A stretch of DNA of 64,000 nucleotides, taken from positions 518,501-582,500 of the forward strand of contig JAFEVB010000020.1 of NCBI GenBank assembly GCA_032629725.1. The letters are read 5' to 3'. Under the pieces are notes generated by a model. The model had not been told where the DNA came from. It saw only the letters and a list, made by a program, of their open reading frames with translations, and ran no database searches. Positions 10,537 through 22,941 of the stretch are shown one piece after another. The translations under genes were made by a program, and so were the position numbers. This stretch comes from Gremmenia infestans (taxonomy: Eukaryota > Ascomycota > Leotiomycetes > Helotiales > Hamatocanthoscyphaceae). How positions within the stretch are numbered: position 1 is the first letter of the stretch; each line of letters begins with the position of its first letter.

Positions 10537-12305
10537 CTAATTGTGGTATATGGGTGGAGCTTTTTCTGGACGGGGATATCTCCTTTTGACCTTGATGGTA
10601 TCCTTCATCGGCGGAAGACGGAAATCACCATACCAAGGACCTTCTGGTTTAATTGAGATCTTCTCAAAATCATAGTTTTGTATGGCGTTAGCCAAGATAA
10701 GTTTCAGTGCTGTAGCGGCAAAGAATCTGCCCGTACAGGCGTGCTTTCCATGGCCAAATATGAGGAAGTCGGGACTGGTGGCTGTAAAATTATTGGGCGC
10801 TCGCTTTCCAGATTCTTCACCCTTCTCATTCCTTTGCTCAGAAAACCTGAAGGGCATGTAAGTATCAGCAGCCGTATATATCGTTTCATCTCTCATTACG
10901 GAATAGACCGGTACAGATATGTGGGTGCCCTTGGGAAGGTGTACGCCTGACGGGGTAGTCAACCCGTTGTCAGCGAGAACAACGCGTCTAAGACCCACGG
11001 CGAGAACCGAGTTCAAGCGTGCGCTTTCACGCATGGCCGAGTCCAGTTTCTCAAGCTGGGCCACCGCTTTCTTGGTCCACTGCCCGCCGTGAGAAGCTAG
11101 TACCGTTGAAATCTCCTCGCGCAACTCGTCAATCACCTCGGGCGTGGAACAGACAAGATCAAATATGGCCCACGTCGAAAAGAGAGATGATGTATGGAGG
11201 GCCGCGAAGTTGAGTATCAGTAGACGATCTGCCAGCGTCTCGCTCTGCCACATATAGGGGTCACCGAGTGTTTTAGCTTGTTGAATCGCCCATTGTAGGA
11301 AGTCGTCAGGTTCAGGCTCGAGAGATTTATCCTCGGGATTTGCTTGGCGCGCATCGTAGTCGCGGAGGCGGCGATCAATCTCTGATACAACGATCTTCCG
11401 GAATCGTCGAGTATGGATGCGATTGGGAATTGTGATAAATGGGGCGATGAGAGGCCGTAATGGCTTCCAGAATAGGTTCAGAATTGAGGCGCTGAAGGGG
11501 ACGTCTATAGCAAAAGCCATACCGTTATTCACTAATCCAGGATCCCGACAAAATGGAAGGCCAACAAAGGAGCGGTTGGCGACACTACCCACGATATGGC
11601 GCAAGCTTTCGAAGACGCACACCTCGTGCCACTCTGTATTATTGATGCCCCAGTGTTCTTTGAAAGCCCAATCTGCCTCATCTGCCAGAGCTGGAGTCAA
11701 ACTTCCAATACGAGGCGTCATTACTGTTCGGATGATGTTATCGTAACGGGCAGCCTGATTTACTCTCGGATTCATGAAAGTATAGTCGGTTTGGTATATC
11801 TGGGAAGCTCGCTCTTTGAAACTGAGAACTGAATCTGGCTGTTCCGTGACAAATTCTATCTCCGAGGGGGGTAGCATTACGCTGTCTCCTCCACTGATGA
11901 CAGGGACGATGACTGCACGATCTCGATACTGCGTATGAGCCTGTTCCACTGCAGAAATTGGAGTCAGCATTGCTTTGTCAGGGAACAATCAAGAGGATTC
12001 AAGAGGATTCGAGGCACTGGTCACTCCACATTAAAGCACTTACTTGGGAGCAATAAAAGCTCCCCGATACCCCCAAAAGTTTGTAAAAGGGAAATAAATA
12101 CTCAGGAGATATACGTACTAGCCGCCTTGAAGTCTTTGGTGTTGCGCCATTTTGCTTGAAGGACCGGAAACCAATCGTTCTCGCGTGCACCAATTATGGG
12201 AATATGGGAAAGTTGAGGACGGCCTCTGATGAAAGTAACTAGAACATAAATGACGCAAATTGCCAGCACCAGGAGGATAGGACGGTCAAGCAACTCCGAC
12301 AGCAT
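10537..12305 (-). CDS. Cytochrome P450 monooxygenase 1 (ent-kaurene-oxidase-like class)
   Basis: Exons 12305-12119 and 11948-10537 encode about 532 aa. The intron has donor GTACGT and acceptor GCAG; it joins FKAA to MEQAHTQYRDRA. An N-terminal anchor (PILLVLAICVIYVLVTFI, about residues 9-26) places it in the ER membrane. The I-helix region reads LNFAALHTSSLFSTWAI, a variant lacking the classic AGxDT but common in the fungal CYP503/CYP68-like group that oxidises terpenoids. The K-helix ExxR is ESAR; the heme loop is FGHGKHACTGRFFA with Cys467 as the iron ligand. The heme loop resembles that of gibberellin-pathway P450s. This points to oxidation of a terpenoid or similar hydrophobic scaffold, although substrate cannot be read from sequence. 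A 10-bp tandem (AAGAGGATTC twice) lies in the intron. Confidence 0.9.
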
Positions 12306-13729
12306 TTTGGGAGGGCAAAGAATAGCGAAAGATGAAGATGGCAAACAAAGTAACAGAAATCAGATCCCGTTGGCGTTTCTTATCGAAGTCCTTGCTACTT
12401 CGATGAGAGCTGCGCTTTTAGCTAGGGAGATGTTGTGCTAAAGTATCCTGCATTCTGCAGACGTCGGAGATCAAGAAATGGAATAGCTGTTTGCGGGTTG
12501 TGAATACTGCGGAGGGGAGCAGTGGCGGCGTGTTTACAATTCGCTCCATGCGGTTATATTGTACTGCACGAGGAGCTACCCGACCAAAGGTCCCAACCAC
12601 GAACGCTTTCCGAATTTCAATCAAAAATTCGAATCCGAAGAGAGCGAGATTCATAAGTCCTCTATGCGCACTTCCCGATTGGGCTGGACATGGGTTCCAT
12701 TACTGCTGATGCAGAAACATGGCGGTCCGGCGGAGATGCTTCTGCTTTTTACGATACGAGTACCCATGCAGCGTTTGTAGAAGAGGCAAGGTAGCATTAC
12801 CTCTTCTCACCGAGCAGACCAGTTGAATGCAGTCAGCTATGCAGTCAGCTTCGGTAGATGGAGAATTGACATGGAAATGTTGGTCGACAGAATCATGCAT
12901 GACACATCTCTGCGGACGCAGTTCGGAGTATGTGAGATGTGCAGTATGACATGCAGCAGCAGCCGTCGCGCATGCAGTTCTAAAACAGCTTGAGCGCCTG
13001 CCTGTTTGGCTCGTGCTCCCACTACCAAATATACCACCAACATTTATAATACGGTACTGTTTTGATATTTATATTTATATTACCAGAAATAGACATTACC
13101 AAATATGGTCATAGCGGGAAGAATCTATTTGGCTCGTCTTTGATAGTGTAGTATAATGTTCTATAGTATAATGTATTATAGAATAATTCGAAATACATTA
13201 TACAAAATAATGATACCCCGAACAGCGCATATTATGATTAGCATTTCGAAGAGGGAGCTAGCGTGATTCACCTCCATGGCGTACTCTTCTACAGTACTTC
13301 TCCAAGAAGCACGGACCACGTATTGAGCTGCCCAGCTAGTGAATATTATCACAGCGCGTCTATACTTTGTATAACACAAGTCTCAAGGCTTTGACCCCAC
13401 AGTGAGCATTTCCACAGGTAAGAGCAAAGCACCAGTTACGCTCCTGCTGCCTGAATTACAGTGAGAAAGCTTAAGTCGGCCGGAACTCTAAATTCGAGGG
13501 TCTCTGAATCCCCTCAATTTTGCTTTTTGCCCTATAATTGGTGTCATTGAGTTCAACGCTGTTGTCGCTATCTTGATTTATATAGATTAGACATGAAAGA
13601 AGCTCTCTAGGTGAAAATCTAGAATACCTTTGCAATCCCATCAATTGCCAAGATTCCAGCCTCTGAATAGGCTGATACTAACTAATCTTGAAAGCAGTGA
13701 AAAGCCTCAAGTCGATCGAAATCCATAGT
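12306..13729. other. Long AT-rich intergenic region
   Basis: About 1.4 kb with no gene I can support. Around 13040-13200 the sequence is very AT-rich with short TATAGTATAATG-like repeats, which may reflect RIP or a decayed element. Confidence 0.45.
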
Positions 13730-14832
13730 TCACTCCCATTTTTGTAGAACGGTCTCCCCCTTCTTCAATCCTGTATAGCGTACACTTTCTTTCCACACTG
13801 AATCCCTCTTTCTGACGTCTCTCGACTCATCGCTCGTCTCCGACGAATCCACCCCATTCAGATACACATCTTTCGGAGACTGACCCAGCACTGAGTTTGA
13901 ATCAAACGCAGCTTGCAGAATGTGCGATGCTGACTTCTGGGTTGTATGGATTGGCCCATCCGGCATGAAAAATGTCACCAGAGGCAGAATGACCTGAAAT
14001 ATGAAGCGAACGAACCATGAAGCATGTCGCGTTAGACCAGTACTCATAGTGCCCGGATCGACGCCCAGTATGCAGACATTTTTCAATATGGGGTCTTGAT
14101 CCATACGATGCTGAAGCTCGTGCATCATCATGATCAGGAAAAGCTTCGAGGCGCCGTATCGACGGAATCCGCTGCGCCAAGATGGGTCCTCTTGCGCCGA
14201 ACTCCAATTTCCCTTCGCGATGGCCTCCACACCAGCTTGGTCGTCGAATACAGTCTTGTATTTCTCGTCGATGAATGCCTTGCTTCGTTCATTTCTCTTA
14301 TCATGAGGACTGGAACAGAACATGGTCGTTAGCTCAATATTCAACAATATCATGAGAGCGGGTGGAGACTTTACTCGTGAGCCTGGCTACCCACCAACAC
14401 AATTCGCCCAGATTCTTTGTCCATGCTCTCCAGTAAGAGCACTGTCAGTAGCCAGTGTCCAAGATAGTTGGCGCTGAATGTAGTATCAAAGCCATCTTTC
14501 GTCCAAGTCTGTTTACCGAAATCCTGGAACCCAGCATTGAGAATCAATGTTTTGATTTGTGGGATATCGCCTGCCGAAACTCGCAAGTTAACGCTTTTCG
14601 CCGTCTTTCGGACGCTATCCAGATCTGTCAAGTCCATCGACAAGACATCGTGAGGGTGCGATGCGTTGGTAGCGAGCGCGGAATTGAGCTCAGCCGCAGA
14701 ATTGGCGTCTCGGACCAGGTAGATTCCATGGTAATTCACAAACTCTGGTTGGGAGACAAGTTGCTTTGCAATAGCACTGCCAAGTCCACCATTTGCGCCA
14801 GTAACTATGACGGTTCCTTTGGCTGCGGCCAT
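13730..14832 (-). CDS. Short-chain dehydrogenase/reductase
   Basis: Exons 14832-14375 and 14309-13730 give about 345 aa. The spliced junction reads GSQAHDPHDKRNE. The Rossmann dinucleotide site TGANGGLG is near residue 12, the NAG motif follows (LILNAGF), and the active-site YxxxK appears as YGASK. The family is classical SDR. The sequence around the active site, with a long segment between the NAG region and YxxxK, looks like fungal proteins related to 3-ketosteroid reductases and protochlorophyllide-reductase-like SDRs. It should be NADP(H)- or NAD(H)-dependent and reduce a ketone or oxidise an alcohol. It lies between two P450 genes on the same strand and so is likely a tailoring step of the cluster. 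The ATG at 14832 directly precedes the Rossmann motif; the frame is open further upstream, but that part lacks protein-like character. Confidence 0.87.
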
Positions 14833-15502
14833 TTTGACTCTTGCACAATATAACTGATGTGCGTGCGCTCTTAGGATAGATAGTCTGGGTGGTAGAACAC
14901 AAAGGGAGAAAAGAATCTGAGCTGGAGTTCTAACTTGCTCTGAGTCTGAGAAGCTTTTTGGTTTGCATAGGTAGGTACCTGGAAGTGCAGTCGGTGCGGG
15001 CCGGGGTAAATTCCAAGCTTGATGTTGGCTAATAATCAAAGCCCAAGCACATGCATGTACAGTACAGTAATTAATTGAATGATTTTCAAAGAATGAATCT
15101 CAAACTGCAAGGGTATATCGGGCGCCAGGGTTGGGTTGGGTTGCTTGGTTGTCGTACTTTGCTCGCCTAAAGCTACCCCTGCTGACCTGGACTGGGATGT
15201 CGGGATGACGTGTTTGCATCTACCGGTAGGGGGTGGGGGTGGGGGTGGGGTACGGAGCGTAAATATCACATTTTTAGCGAACCACTCGTTATAGGTATAG
15301 TGGGTCTACAGGGGTCCTTGCTTACAGGGCCTTATAGGGGTTATTACTTAGCGCCCTAATCTGCTCGAGGCTCTGCATATTCGGGACTCTTTGCCAGAAC
15401 CTCCGTACTCTAAGCACTTAACTCTACCAACGTTTGCAGCATCGTTTCTCAATTAATGAATCAAACTCAGTACCTTTCATTCCGAACTTATAGAGAATGC
15501 AG
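14833..15502. other. Intergenic region upstream of the SDR gene
   Basis: Contains the SDR promoter and a G-run array at 15229-15250. No gene seen. Confidence 0.4.
15229..15250 (+). promoter_or_regulatory. G-run array, candidate G-quadruplex
   Basis: Four runs of G (5, 5, 5 and 4) separated by single T residues. This is a strong quadruplex-forming pattern on the plus strand, about 400 bp upstream of the SDR start. Any regulatory role is inference. Confidence 0.5.
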
Positions 15503-17329
15503 CTATTTAGAAATCGCTCTTGGAGAAATTCTGATGTTGAAATCCTGCCCCTCCTTAATTGACATGATGCCCAACACAGGTCTCCCTTCATCCGCTTGGG
15601 GCATGGGCGGATTTCCCACCAGTTCGACATCAAAGCGCTGTAACAATGTAGCTACAAAGGTAGTCACGGAGTATCGAGCCAAGAACCGGCCACTGCACAT
15701 GGTTTGGCCGCCTCCAAATGGCCGCCAAGAGGGGCTTCTTGCTAGACCCTCCTTCTGCCACCGTTCAGGGCAGAACTCTTGCGGGTTCTCGCCGAAAATG
15801 CTTTCATCAAAATGCAGCAATCGATGCGGCACCATCACACGATTGCCTTTGCTCATCAGCTTGCCGCCAATCACCGTGTCCTCGGTAATCAACCGGACCG
15901 AAGCCGCCCAGCCGGATAGCCTAAGAGTCTCGTGCCATATCATGTCAACTACCGGGCAGTTGGTAGGCTCCTGGATGTAAACATTATCGACCAATTGACC
16001 TTCTTTGAAAGCAGGTCTTGTCTCTTCACGAAATTGGGCCAAGACGGTCGGGTTATGTAGAAGGTATGTCAGCATCCAGAAAACGCTCTTTCGTGTGTTG
16101 GTATTGATACTGTATACGTATCAGCATGACTGTTTTGTACCTGATCGGGGGTGAGAAACCAACGCAAGATAGAGGTGAAAGATCACTACAGCCAAATTAT
16201 CATCATCTACTCCAAGAGTTCTCATCTCATCCTCCATGGCATTGATCAGCCAGGCAGTACCATTACTTCGCTTGCTCTGGGGCACTTGGAAGTATTTTTT
16301 CAGCGAAGCAATGACCTGGGCTCTGGGTTTTGACATGTCGTTTGACAAGAATGTAGGAAACTGGTAAAGCATCTTGAATATAAGCTCATCAAAGACCAAG
16401 AAAACATCTGGAAGAGTTGGATCAATCTGATCAAGCGTTTCACCAAAGTAGACATGTTGCCCCAGGCGAATGAAATAGTCGGAGCACCAGTGATATAGAG
16501 GAAGCTCAATGTGATTCGGACTACGAGAAGCAGCGTATGTTGTGCACCTATCAGAAAGGGTTCCCAAGGTTAAAAGGTAATCGATGCGGAGTGCAACCTG
16601 TTGTTGAAGAAAGTCCAACTGATTCCCCGGGTGAAGTTGATGGGCGTGCATTTTCTGAGCTAGGACTCCGAGAGATTCACCGTGGGGATTTGGAAATCCA
16701 GACTTCTCGGCAGGCAGATCAGAGTACATGTCTTGAATAACCTGTTCGGTGTTGCCGTTGTTTCTCATCAATACCTGTACGAAGTTTTCGAAAGAAAGTG
16801 TGTCTTTATTCCTATACACTTCGGCAGAGTGCTTCGCTTGCGTGACCACATAGAAAGTCATGCCGAAAACCGTCAAGGCAATGGGATCTTTCGTATTTTG
16901 GAAATGATTCCTTAACAAAATGTTAGTTCTGAAAATGCCAACACGATACCTATACCTCATACCTCGCTCTGGAAAGAAGACCATTTGAGTCTTGGAAAAA
17001 CGCTCGGCCATGACCTGAATACGTCTTGTTAGAGCCCGCGATAAGATCTCATTTGGACTTTTGTCGTACTAACCCAGGACTATCAAGTAATTTATGAGCA
17101 CGGCCACGAGCCAAAGGGATTATGATCAAGACTTACATGGGATCCAGTAAGGAAATTCTTTCGGCCGCTCAGGATGCAAGAAAGGGGAAATAGTAAACCT
17201 CCAAAATCGCCATGTAATCAGCGTAAGTAATACACAAATTGATGCCTTTTCCAAAGTAAAATATCCTGGACTTTTGCCCAGTGGGACATGGAGTTCTAAA
17301 GCGCCCGTGGAGTTGGAGACGAGAGACAT
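15503..17329 (-). CDS. Cytochrome P450 monooxygenase 2 (CYP7/CYP8-like)
   Basis: Exons 17329-17137, 17014-16963, 16910-16164 and 16109-15503 give about 532 aa. A naive reading misplaces the start of exon 3, because the intron 16962-16911 stays open in another frame; the correct splice yields PYWIPCHGRAFF, then LLSRARNHF. The N-terminus has a hydrophobic anchor (ASICVLLTLITW). The I-helix reads AINTNTRKSVFW, matching the A-x3-N-x4-FW style of CYP7 sterol hydroxylases and CYP8 rather than AGxDT. ExxR is ETLR, and the heme loop is FGGGQTMCSGRFLA with Cys469. Fungal relatives of this class are often found in metabolite clusters and can oxidise steroidal or terpenoid skeletons. The neighbouring SDR and P450s are on the same strand. 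Enzyme identity is firm; the substrate is a guess. Confidence 0.88.
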
Positions 17330-18656
17330 AGCGACGAAAGGGGTCAACAAGCTAATGTCAAGATATGGGCTTGAGAACGAAGGCCGTGCAGATCAATAGC
17401 TCAGCAGGATTTTCCTTGAATTTCCGGGTGCTCGTAAACTTTGAAATGAGGTAAAAGCCGAGTTCGAGATACAGAATATCCAAGAAACAGGCAAGGCATA
17501 TCACGCATTTACGTGAGATCCCAACTTTGTTAGGGCTTGTGCCGCCCAAAGGCAAGGCTGAGACCTAGTAAACGAAAAAGTTCTATGGTTCTTACAACTT
17601 GTCAGAGATACCCTTGGTTTCGGATCTATGGCCTCGTTTTGGTAATAGCAGCTACTCACTCCTATCTGTGCATCGGAAGCACAAGGTTATAATCGACAGT
17701 AGTATCGAGTCACAATCCAAGGCGATTGATTTCAGGTGCCTGTGCATAAGCAGCACCGGGTTGCTATGAACAACGTGCTTTTGCTTTCCAACCCTGGAAA
17801 GAGAATCAGAATCTCCACTCCGATTGTAACTTCGGGTCTAGAGAAAAAGCTCTACTCGTACTCGCACTTTGGTCGCCCACTTTAGAGGGGGTCCGGGGTA
17901 CCCAACCTTGTGCAACGTATATCAACGTATCATATCTCGTACATGATGACCGCAGTTTTGGATCAGAAATGGTGATATGCCAAAGCGAGCGATTGCTGCA
18001 CGGCTTTCCCCGTCATGATTTGCTTTCTCCACCCCCCTTCCTACATCTCACGCCAGATTGTTGGCCTCTACCAGGGTACTATTCAGCCCTCTATCCCCGT
18101 CATTGGCGTGTTCGCGATAGGGCCAATATGTTGCATATCTTATCCGGAAAATTACCAATATCGCTCTGCAAGTAGCTGTGCCTGTTGGTTGGTCTTTGGT
18201 AATAGCCCCACTTTTGATGGGCGTAGTGGCGCAGATCCATTCACCCCCCCGGCCAACTTCACATACCAATGTCAATGGCCTCCACTAGGACAAAATGCAA
18301 AATGATATCGATAGACTCTAAGTTTGAGAGTTACCGCAACCGGTTAGTAGTCATTGTGTCTAAAGTGCAGAAAATAAAATTTATAATTTTAATATTATAG
18401 TAATAGGATGATGATGATGGTGATGATGATATTTATTTTCGTCCTGTAAACCCTCCCGAAGGATATGAGGACGTGCTAAGCTAGCGCTTTAGGTACGAGA
18501 ATACACCAAAAAGCAGGTCGAGGAGTAGGCCAGGAGGACCTAGTAGGTGACTGCGCTAAGGAAACCACCCCCTCCATGTAGGGTAGCCACAGAGGAGATC
18601 AAAAGAGGACTAGCCTCTAATCTAATTTATATGCGACCCAGCCTCTTTCAACCCAA
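17330..18656. other. Intergenic region with a GAT microsatellite
   Basis: About 1.3 kb without a recognised gene. It carries the P450-2 promoter and a short GAT-type trinucleotide repeat near 18406-18430. Confidence 0.4.
18406..18430. repeat. GAT trinucleotide microsatellite
   Basis: About eight near-perfect GAT units with one GGT interruption, in an AT-rich stretch 3' of P450-3. Confidence 0.8.
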
Positions 18657-20478
18657 TCAAGTCTTCACACACTCCAGCTTCACGCGGGAAGGATGGCTCA
18701 TCTTCAAGAGTAAATTATAGTTCACATCGTTTGCGCACTCTTGGGCTCGTTTTCTGGCATCGATCTTCGTCTCGTCTGCTTTACGTATTGGCAGGATGTG
18801 GTGCTCCTTGAACAAACAAGCCAGGAATGCCACTACCTCAACCTGTGAAAATTTCTTGCCGATGCAACTCTGTGGACCCTCTGACCATGGGAAGTATGTC
18901 CCCTTCTGTGGGACGAACAATCGTTCTTCGTTTGTGTAAGAAGCGGTAGTTTTGGAAGACAGAATCCAGCGCGATGGTTTCCATACATATGGGTCCACCC
19001 AGAATCTTGGATCTGTTTGAATACCCAGCAACATGGGAAAGATTTCAATTCCCGGAGGGATAGTAAGCACATGCTTACCTACATGAAATGTCTCGATCGT
19101 TTTGGAGGTCATCTTTGGTAACCCTGTAATAGGGGCGTACAGCCGTAGCGTCTCTAGAAGTACAGCTTGACAGCGCTTGAGATCTTCGAAAAGGGAGTAG
19201 TCCCAATCCTCCAGGGGTTTGTCTCCGATGACCGGAATAAGTTCTTCACGAAGCCAATCCTGGACATCGGGATTCGAAGCCAAAAGCATTGCAGTGAAGG
19301 CTAAAGTATTTGCAGTAGTATCATGACCGGCAATGTTCATCACGAAGACGTTGCCCATAATTTCTTCGACAGAAAGTCGATCCCGCTTGACTCTCGTCGA
19401 GAAATCTTTAGTCTCTTGATCCTGAGCGTTATTCGTGTCAAGGACGCGGACCAAGGATGGTATCATACCGTCGTAACTCGATGTTCCTTCACCTATAGCG
19501 ATTGACTCTTCGTTGATAATATTCATCATAGAGGTCTTTAGCGATACAGCTGCACGTCCAATATCACTCAGGCTTCGAGGAAGAAACCTCGCAGTAAGGA
19601 TACGGAAAGGAATTAGCAGAAGAAGTATGAGGTATTTGTGAACGATGTAGAGAGAGTCTCGATAGTTTTCCGTATTGAATTTCCTGTCTTTCAGGTTCAC
19701 AGAACCGATAAAGTCGTAGCTCTCCCGAAATGCTGCTGCTGCGAGCACATTCATTGAGAGCGTCCGTAAATCCTGTTGCATGTCTGGTATTCCAGCCTGA
19801 GCGTGGGATGCCCAGTAGTGTCCCATTGACCTTTGATAAGCAATGTCAGCTTCATAGGCCTCATATAGAATATTGTTCCGCCAAATTGCTGGAAGGTCAC
19901 CTACTTGGCTTGGCGCAATGATTCACCCCATACAAATTCTGCGTTGGCCTGGCCGAAAGGCCCTGCTACAGCCTTCCGATGGCGAGGCCAGTCCTCCAAA
20001 TTGACTGTGAGAACAGAAGGTCCATAAATCGCCAAGATTTCTATCGGCAGTCAAATCAAGTTCAGGACCGTGGAAGATGGAACCTACGATACTTTTCGAT
20101 TGGGCGGACAAAGTCCCGCCATCGTGACAAAATCTCTTGGATTGCATCTGGATCTGAAAAGTGCAAGTGAACCCCTCCAGGAGAGACAAGCGCCCATATT
20201 GGCCCAAGCTGTTGTGTTGGATTGCTCTTTTCCAAGAAGTGCCAATTTCGATGAGAAAACCGTATGAAGTTGGGGAATGCGCTCCACGAAATTGGTAGGA
20301 ATTCCAACAACCTCCACACCGAAGGCTGTATGATGACCCATATAATACTATTGGGATCAATTGGAATTCGTACGACGGGTACCTTCAGGTTACGAGCCTT
20401 TCGGACATTGGACTCTAAGCAAACCAGTCCCCAAAGACAGTAGCTCAATGCTGTGATTGCAAGTAGAAAGCTAATCAT
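18657..20478 (-). CDS. Cytochrome P450 monooxygenase 3
   Basis: Exons 20478-20088, 20040-19905 and 19830-18657 encode about 566 aa. Both introns are short (47 and 74 nt); the second uses an AAG acceptor. The N-terminal anchor is MISFLLAITALSYCLWGLV. The spliced exon 2 reads ILAIYGPSVLTV then HRKAVAGPF, normal for the C-helix W/HR region that contacts the heme propionates. The I-helix is AGHDTTANT, a canonical oxygen-activation motif; ExxR is ETLR; the heme loop is FPWSEGPQSCIGKKFSQVE with Cys498. The overall pattern is that of the CYP3-like clan common in fungal clusters. It lies between P450-2 and BBE-like oxidase 2 on the same strand, so it likely hydroxylates or desaturates the same scaffold. 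I cannot assign a numbered CYP family from sequence alone. Confidence 0.9.
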
Positions 20479-21401
20479 CGTATCGATTGCAGATCAAAAC
20501 TAGGTACATACAAAGCAAAAAATGGAATGATTCGAGATCCAGAAAGTGAGGTTCTGGCAAATCATACTGACAATTTAGGGCGTTTAGCGAGCTAATACCC
20601 TGAGAGCCCGCCCAGTACCCTGAATTCACAGTAAGTGGCTCGCCAGGGTTTGTGGCTTGGTTGGGCACTAAGCTACAGGGGCTTATAGTCCTTCATACGC
20701 TATCGCCACAGCGACGAGATCGAGCCCGTAAGCCGCAGCCGCAGTAAGCTGCAGTAATAGTTGCTACAACTCTCAGAGAATAGAAAGCCATCAATCATAG
20801 GTTGCAGGGACGCGTGCAGGGAGGTGTGTTAACTGACAGACTCACGCTACTGTAGAACCGCCGAATCCATGAAGGTTGCTGCCTGCAGTTTGCAAGGTAA
20901 GCTTCAACCTTGTACAGTACCAACAACGTACCCTTCGCCTGCATCGTCACACCATCAACCTTTGACACTACTGTACTTCGTAAAAGTACTTTTTGCATGT
21001 GGGGAAGGGTCCTCGGGGCCGGGGAGGGGAGCCGGGCCAATACAATACTTCAATTGCTCGTGCATCCGCACTGGCCCCATAGGGCTTTACAGAAATCGGG
21101 GGTGGAAACATGACATGCAGGAAGATCAAAACGGCACGGTGGCCCGGCTTGCTGCAACTATGTGAATGAGATAATCCTGATCCCTGGTCGTTAATTTCTT
21201 CCAACCTCGGTGGTCTCAAATTATGACTGACGACATCTTCCATGATCAAAACGCACCCAAAGCAGATATTATATTCCAAGTTTATTGAGTACTTTCATGG
21301 AAGAGAGAGTTCAGGGGTTCGTAATCAACGGAATCCTATTCATGCTGTGTCTCGCATGGAGGATTTTGAGCACCATTCTTTTTGGTATTTACAGCAATGG
21401 A
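20479..21401. other. Intergenic region between P450-3 and oxidase 2
   Basis: Contains the P450-3 promoter. Several short frames overlap but none has protein-like features. Confidence 0.4.
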
Positions 21402-22941
21402 TTAGTCCCCGAGTTTGAAGCCACCCGATACGTAGTCCGTAAATACTCGATGCGGATCATATTCCTCCTGTATTTCAAATAGTCTTTTCACATTGGCCTC
21501 TCCATAGCTGGAAATTGGCTTCTGCCATGATGCCGCGTAGTTTAAGTATACGAATGGATCTAGCACTCCCAGGCTCCCCAGTTCCTGCTCCAGAGTTCCT
21601 ATCAGCGCTTTCGCCTCTTTGTCAATCCTGTTATCATCATCTGCCTCGTTCCATGTGATGCTTAGCAACATTATCATCAAAGGTGTATCATTTCGTTCTG
21701 TCAGTCCAAGTGCGTTTGTTTCGGCATGTCGACCATAGATAGCGGATGGAAGTGGCTCTAGAGCAATACCCCAGACTATTCCCGGAATGTCTTGGACAAG
21801 AGGCACGCTGGCATTCCAGGCATTCACAATGGCGTTCAAGGCGTCTTGTGTTGATTGAATGGTAAGTGTGGCAGAAGCTTGTCTATCACTACGCTCAGTC
21901 TTGTTTCAGGCTCAATTAAATAGGGCATAACCTACCGGAACCCGCCCATCTGTAGCGTTTCTGTCTCGGTAACCAAATCTGTCATGTTGGTGATACGCAT
22001 AGTACTTGATAGGAATGGTATAGAGGAGAAATTCTGGAAAGCTGGCGGATTCGCCAATGCTTTTGTATATTCCATGTTGTTGATGATGAATGAAGCCTCC
22101 GCGGCTCCACTGTATGCAAAAGTGCTTATCAGAGAGCAATACTCGTTGTAAGTGCCATCGCTATTGAATTCAACCAGGGCCTCTATTTGCTGACTGGCTG
22201 TGGACAGGGCATGAGAGACAACGCCTCCCCAAATGTTTCCTTGTTGAAAAGCTTGCAAGTCTACGCGGACGACAATGCCGAAGTTGTTCGTCCCACCACG
22301 GAGAGCCCATGAAAGGTCTGGATTCTCCTGCTGATTAGCATTAATGATGGACCCGTTGGCGAGTACGACAACATAATTTATGACCGTATCGCATGTCCAG
22401 CCATAACGAGGCGCAAAGTAAGAGATCCCGCCACCAATAGAGAGTCCGCCAACAGCGACACTGAAAGCTCGAGCACCGGCCACACTGAGGTTATAATGGC
22501 CAAGCTGGGTGTAAACACTACCCCAGCTAGCTCCCACCCCGACAGACACGAGAGGGCCGTCTGGGTTTATTTCGATACTATTGAGGCCTCTCAGATCAAT
22601 GGTGACGCCGTCCTGAACATTGGCTGCCCCGGCAAAGCTGGAGTGCCCACCGGACCGAATGGCAAAGTAACAGGAAGCCACTGGGTTGGTGAGCGCATGT
22701 ACGATAGTTGAAACGTCTTGGATGTTCTGCGGAGAAGCAACGCAGGCTGGCTTGACGTTGGCTTCCTGTAAGGAAAAATATGATGCAAGGGAATCCGTGT
22801 ATGGCTGGCTGCCTGGGAATGCAATTTGCTCTTTGAGCAGGAGCGATAGTTTTAAGCACTGGCAAGTTCATTAGCTCAAGCTTTCGCCTTCGAAATGCTT
22901 CAGCTTACGCAGAGAGCGGCTGCACTTGTGCCATTGACCAT
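21402..22941 (-). CDS. BBE-like FAD-linked oxidoreductase 2
   Basis: Exons 22941-22909 (33 nt), 22858-21936 and 21882-21402 (481 nt) give about 478 aa. The exon layout copies that of oxidase 1 exactly: same 33-nt first exon, same intron phases, same 481-nt last exon, and the covalent flavin histidine is again residue 83 (FAIRSGGHSSFAG). The motifs GVGASWG, VAVGGLSIGGGISYF, YGWTCD and RGGTNNFGIV are present; the BBE tail is YLNYAASW. It is therefore a paralogue of oxidase 1 within the same cluster, presumably by duplication followed by divergence. Paired BBE-like oxidases in one pathway often perform successive or alternative dehydrogenations. No signal peptide is obvious. The substrate is unknown. 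Confidence 0.88.

Noticed and set aside
16911..17011. Alternative N-terminus of P450-2 beginning MAERFSKTQM
   Set aside because: It reads through the second intron in the wrong frame; the spliced frame gives a normal P450 N-terminal sequence.
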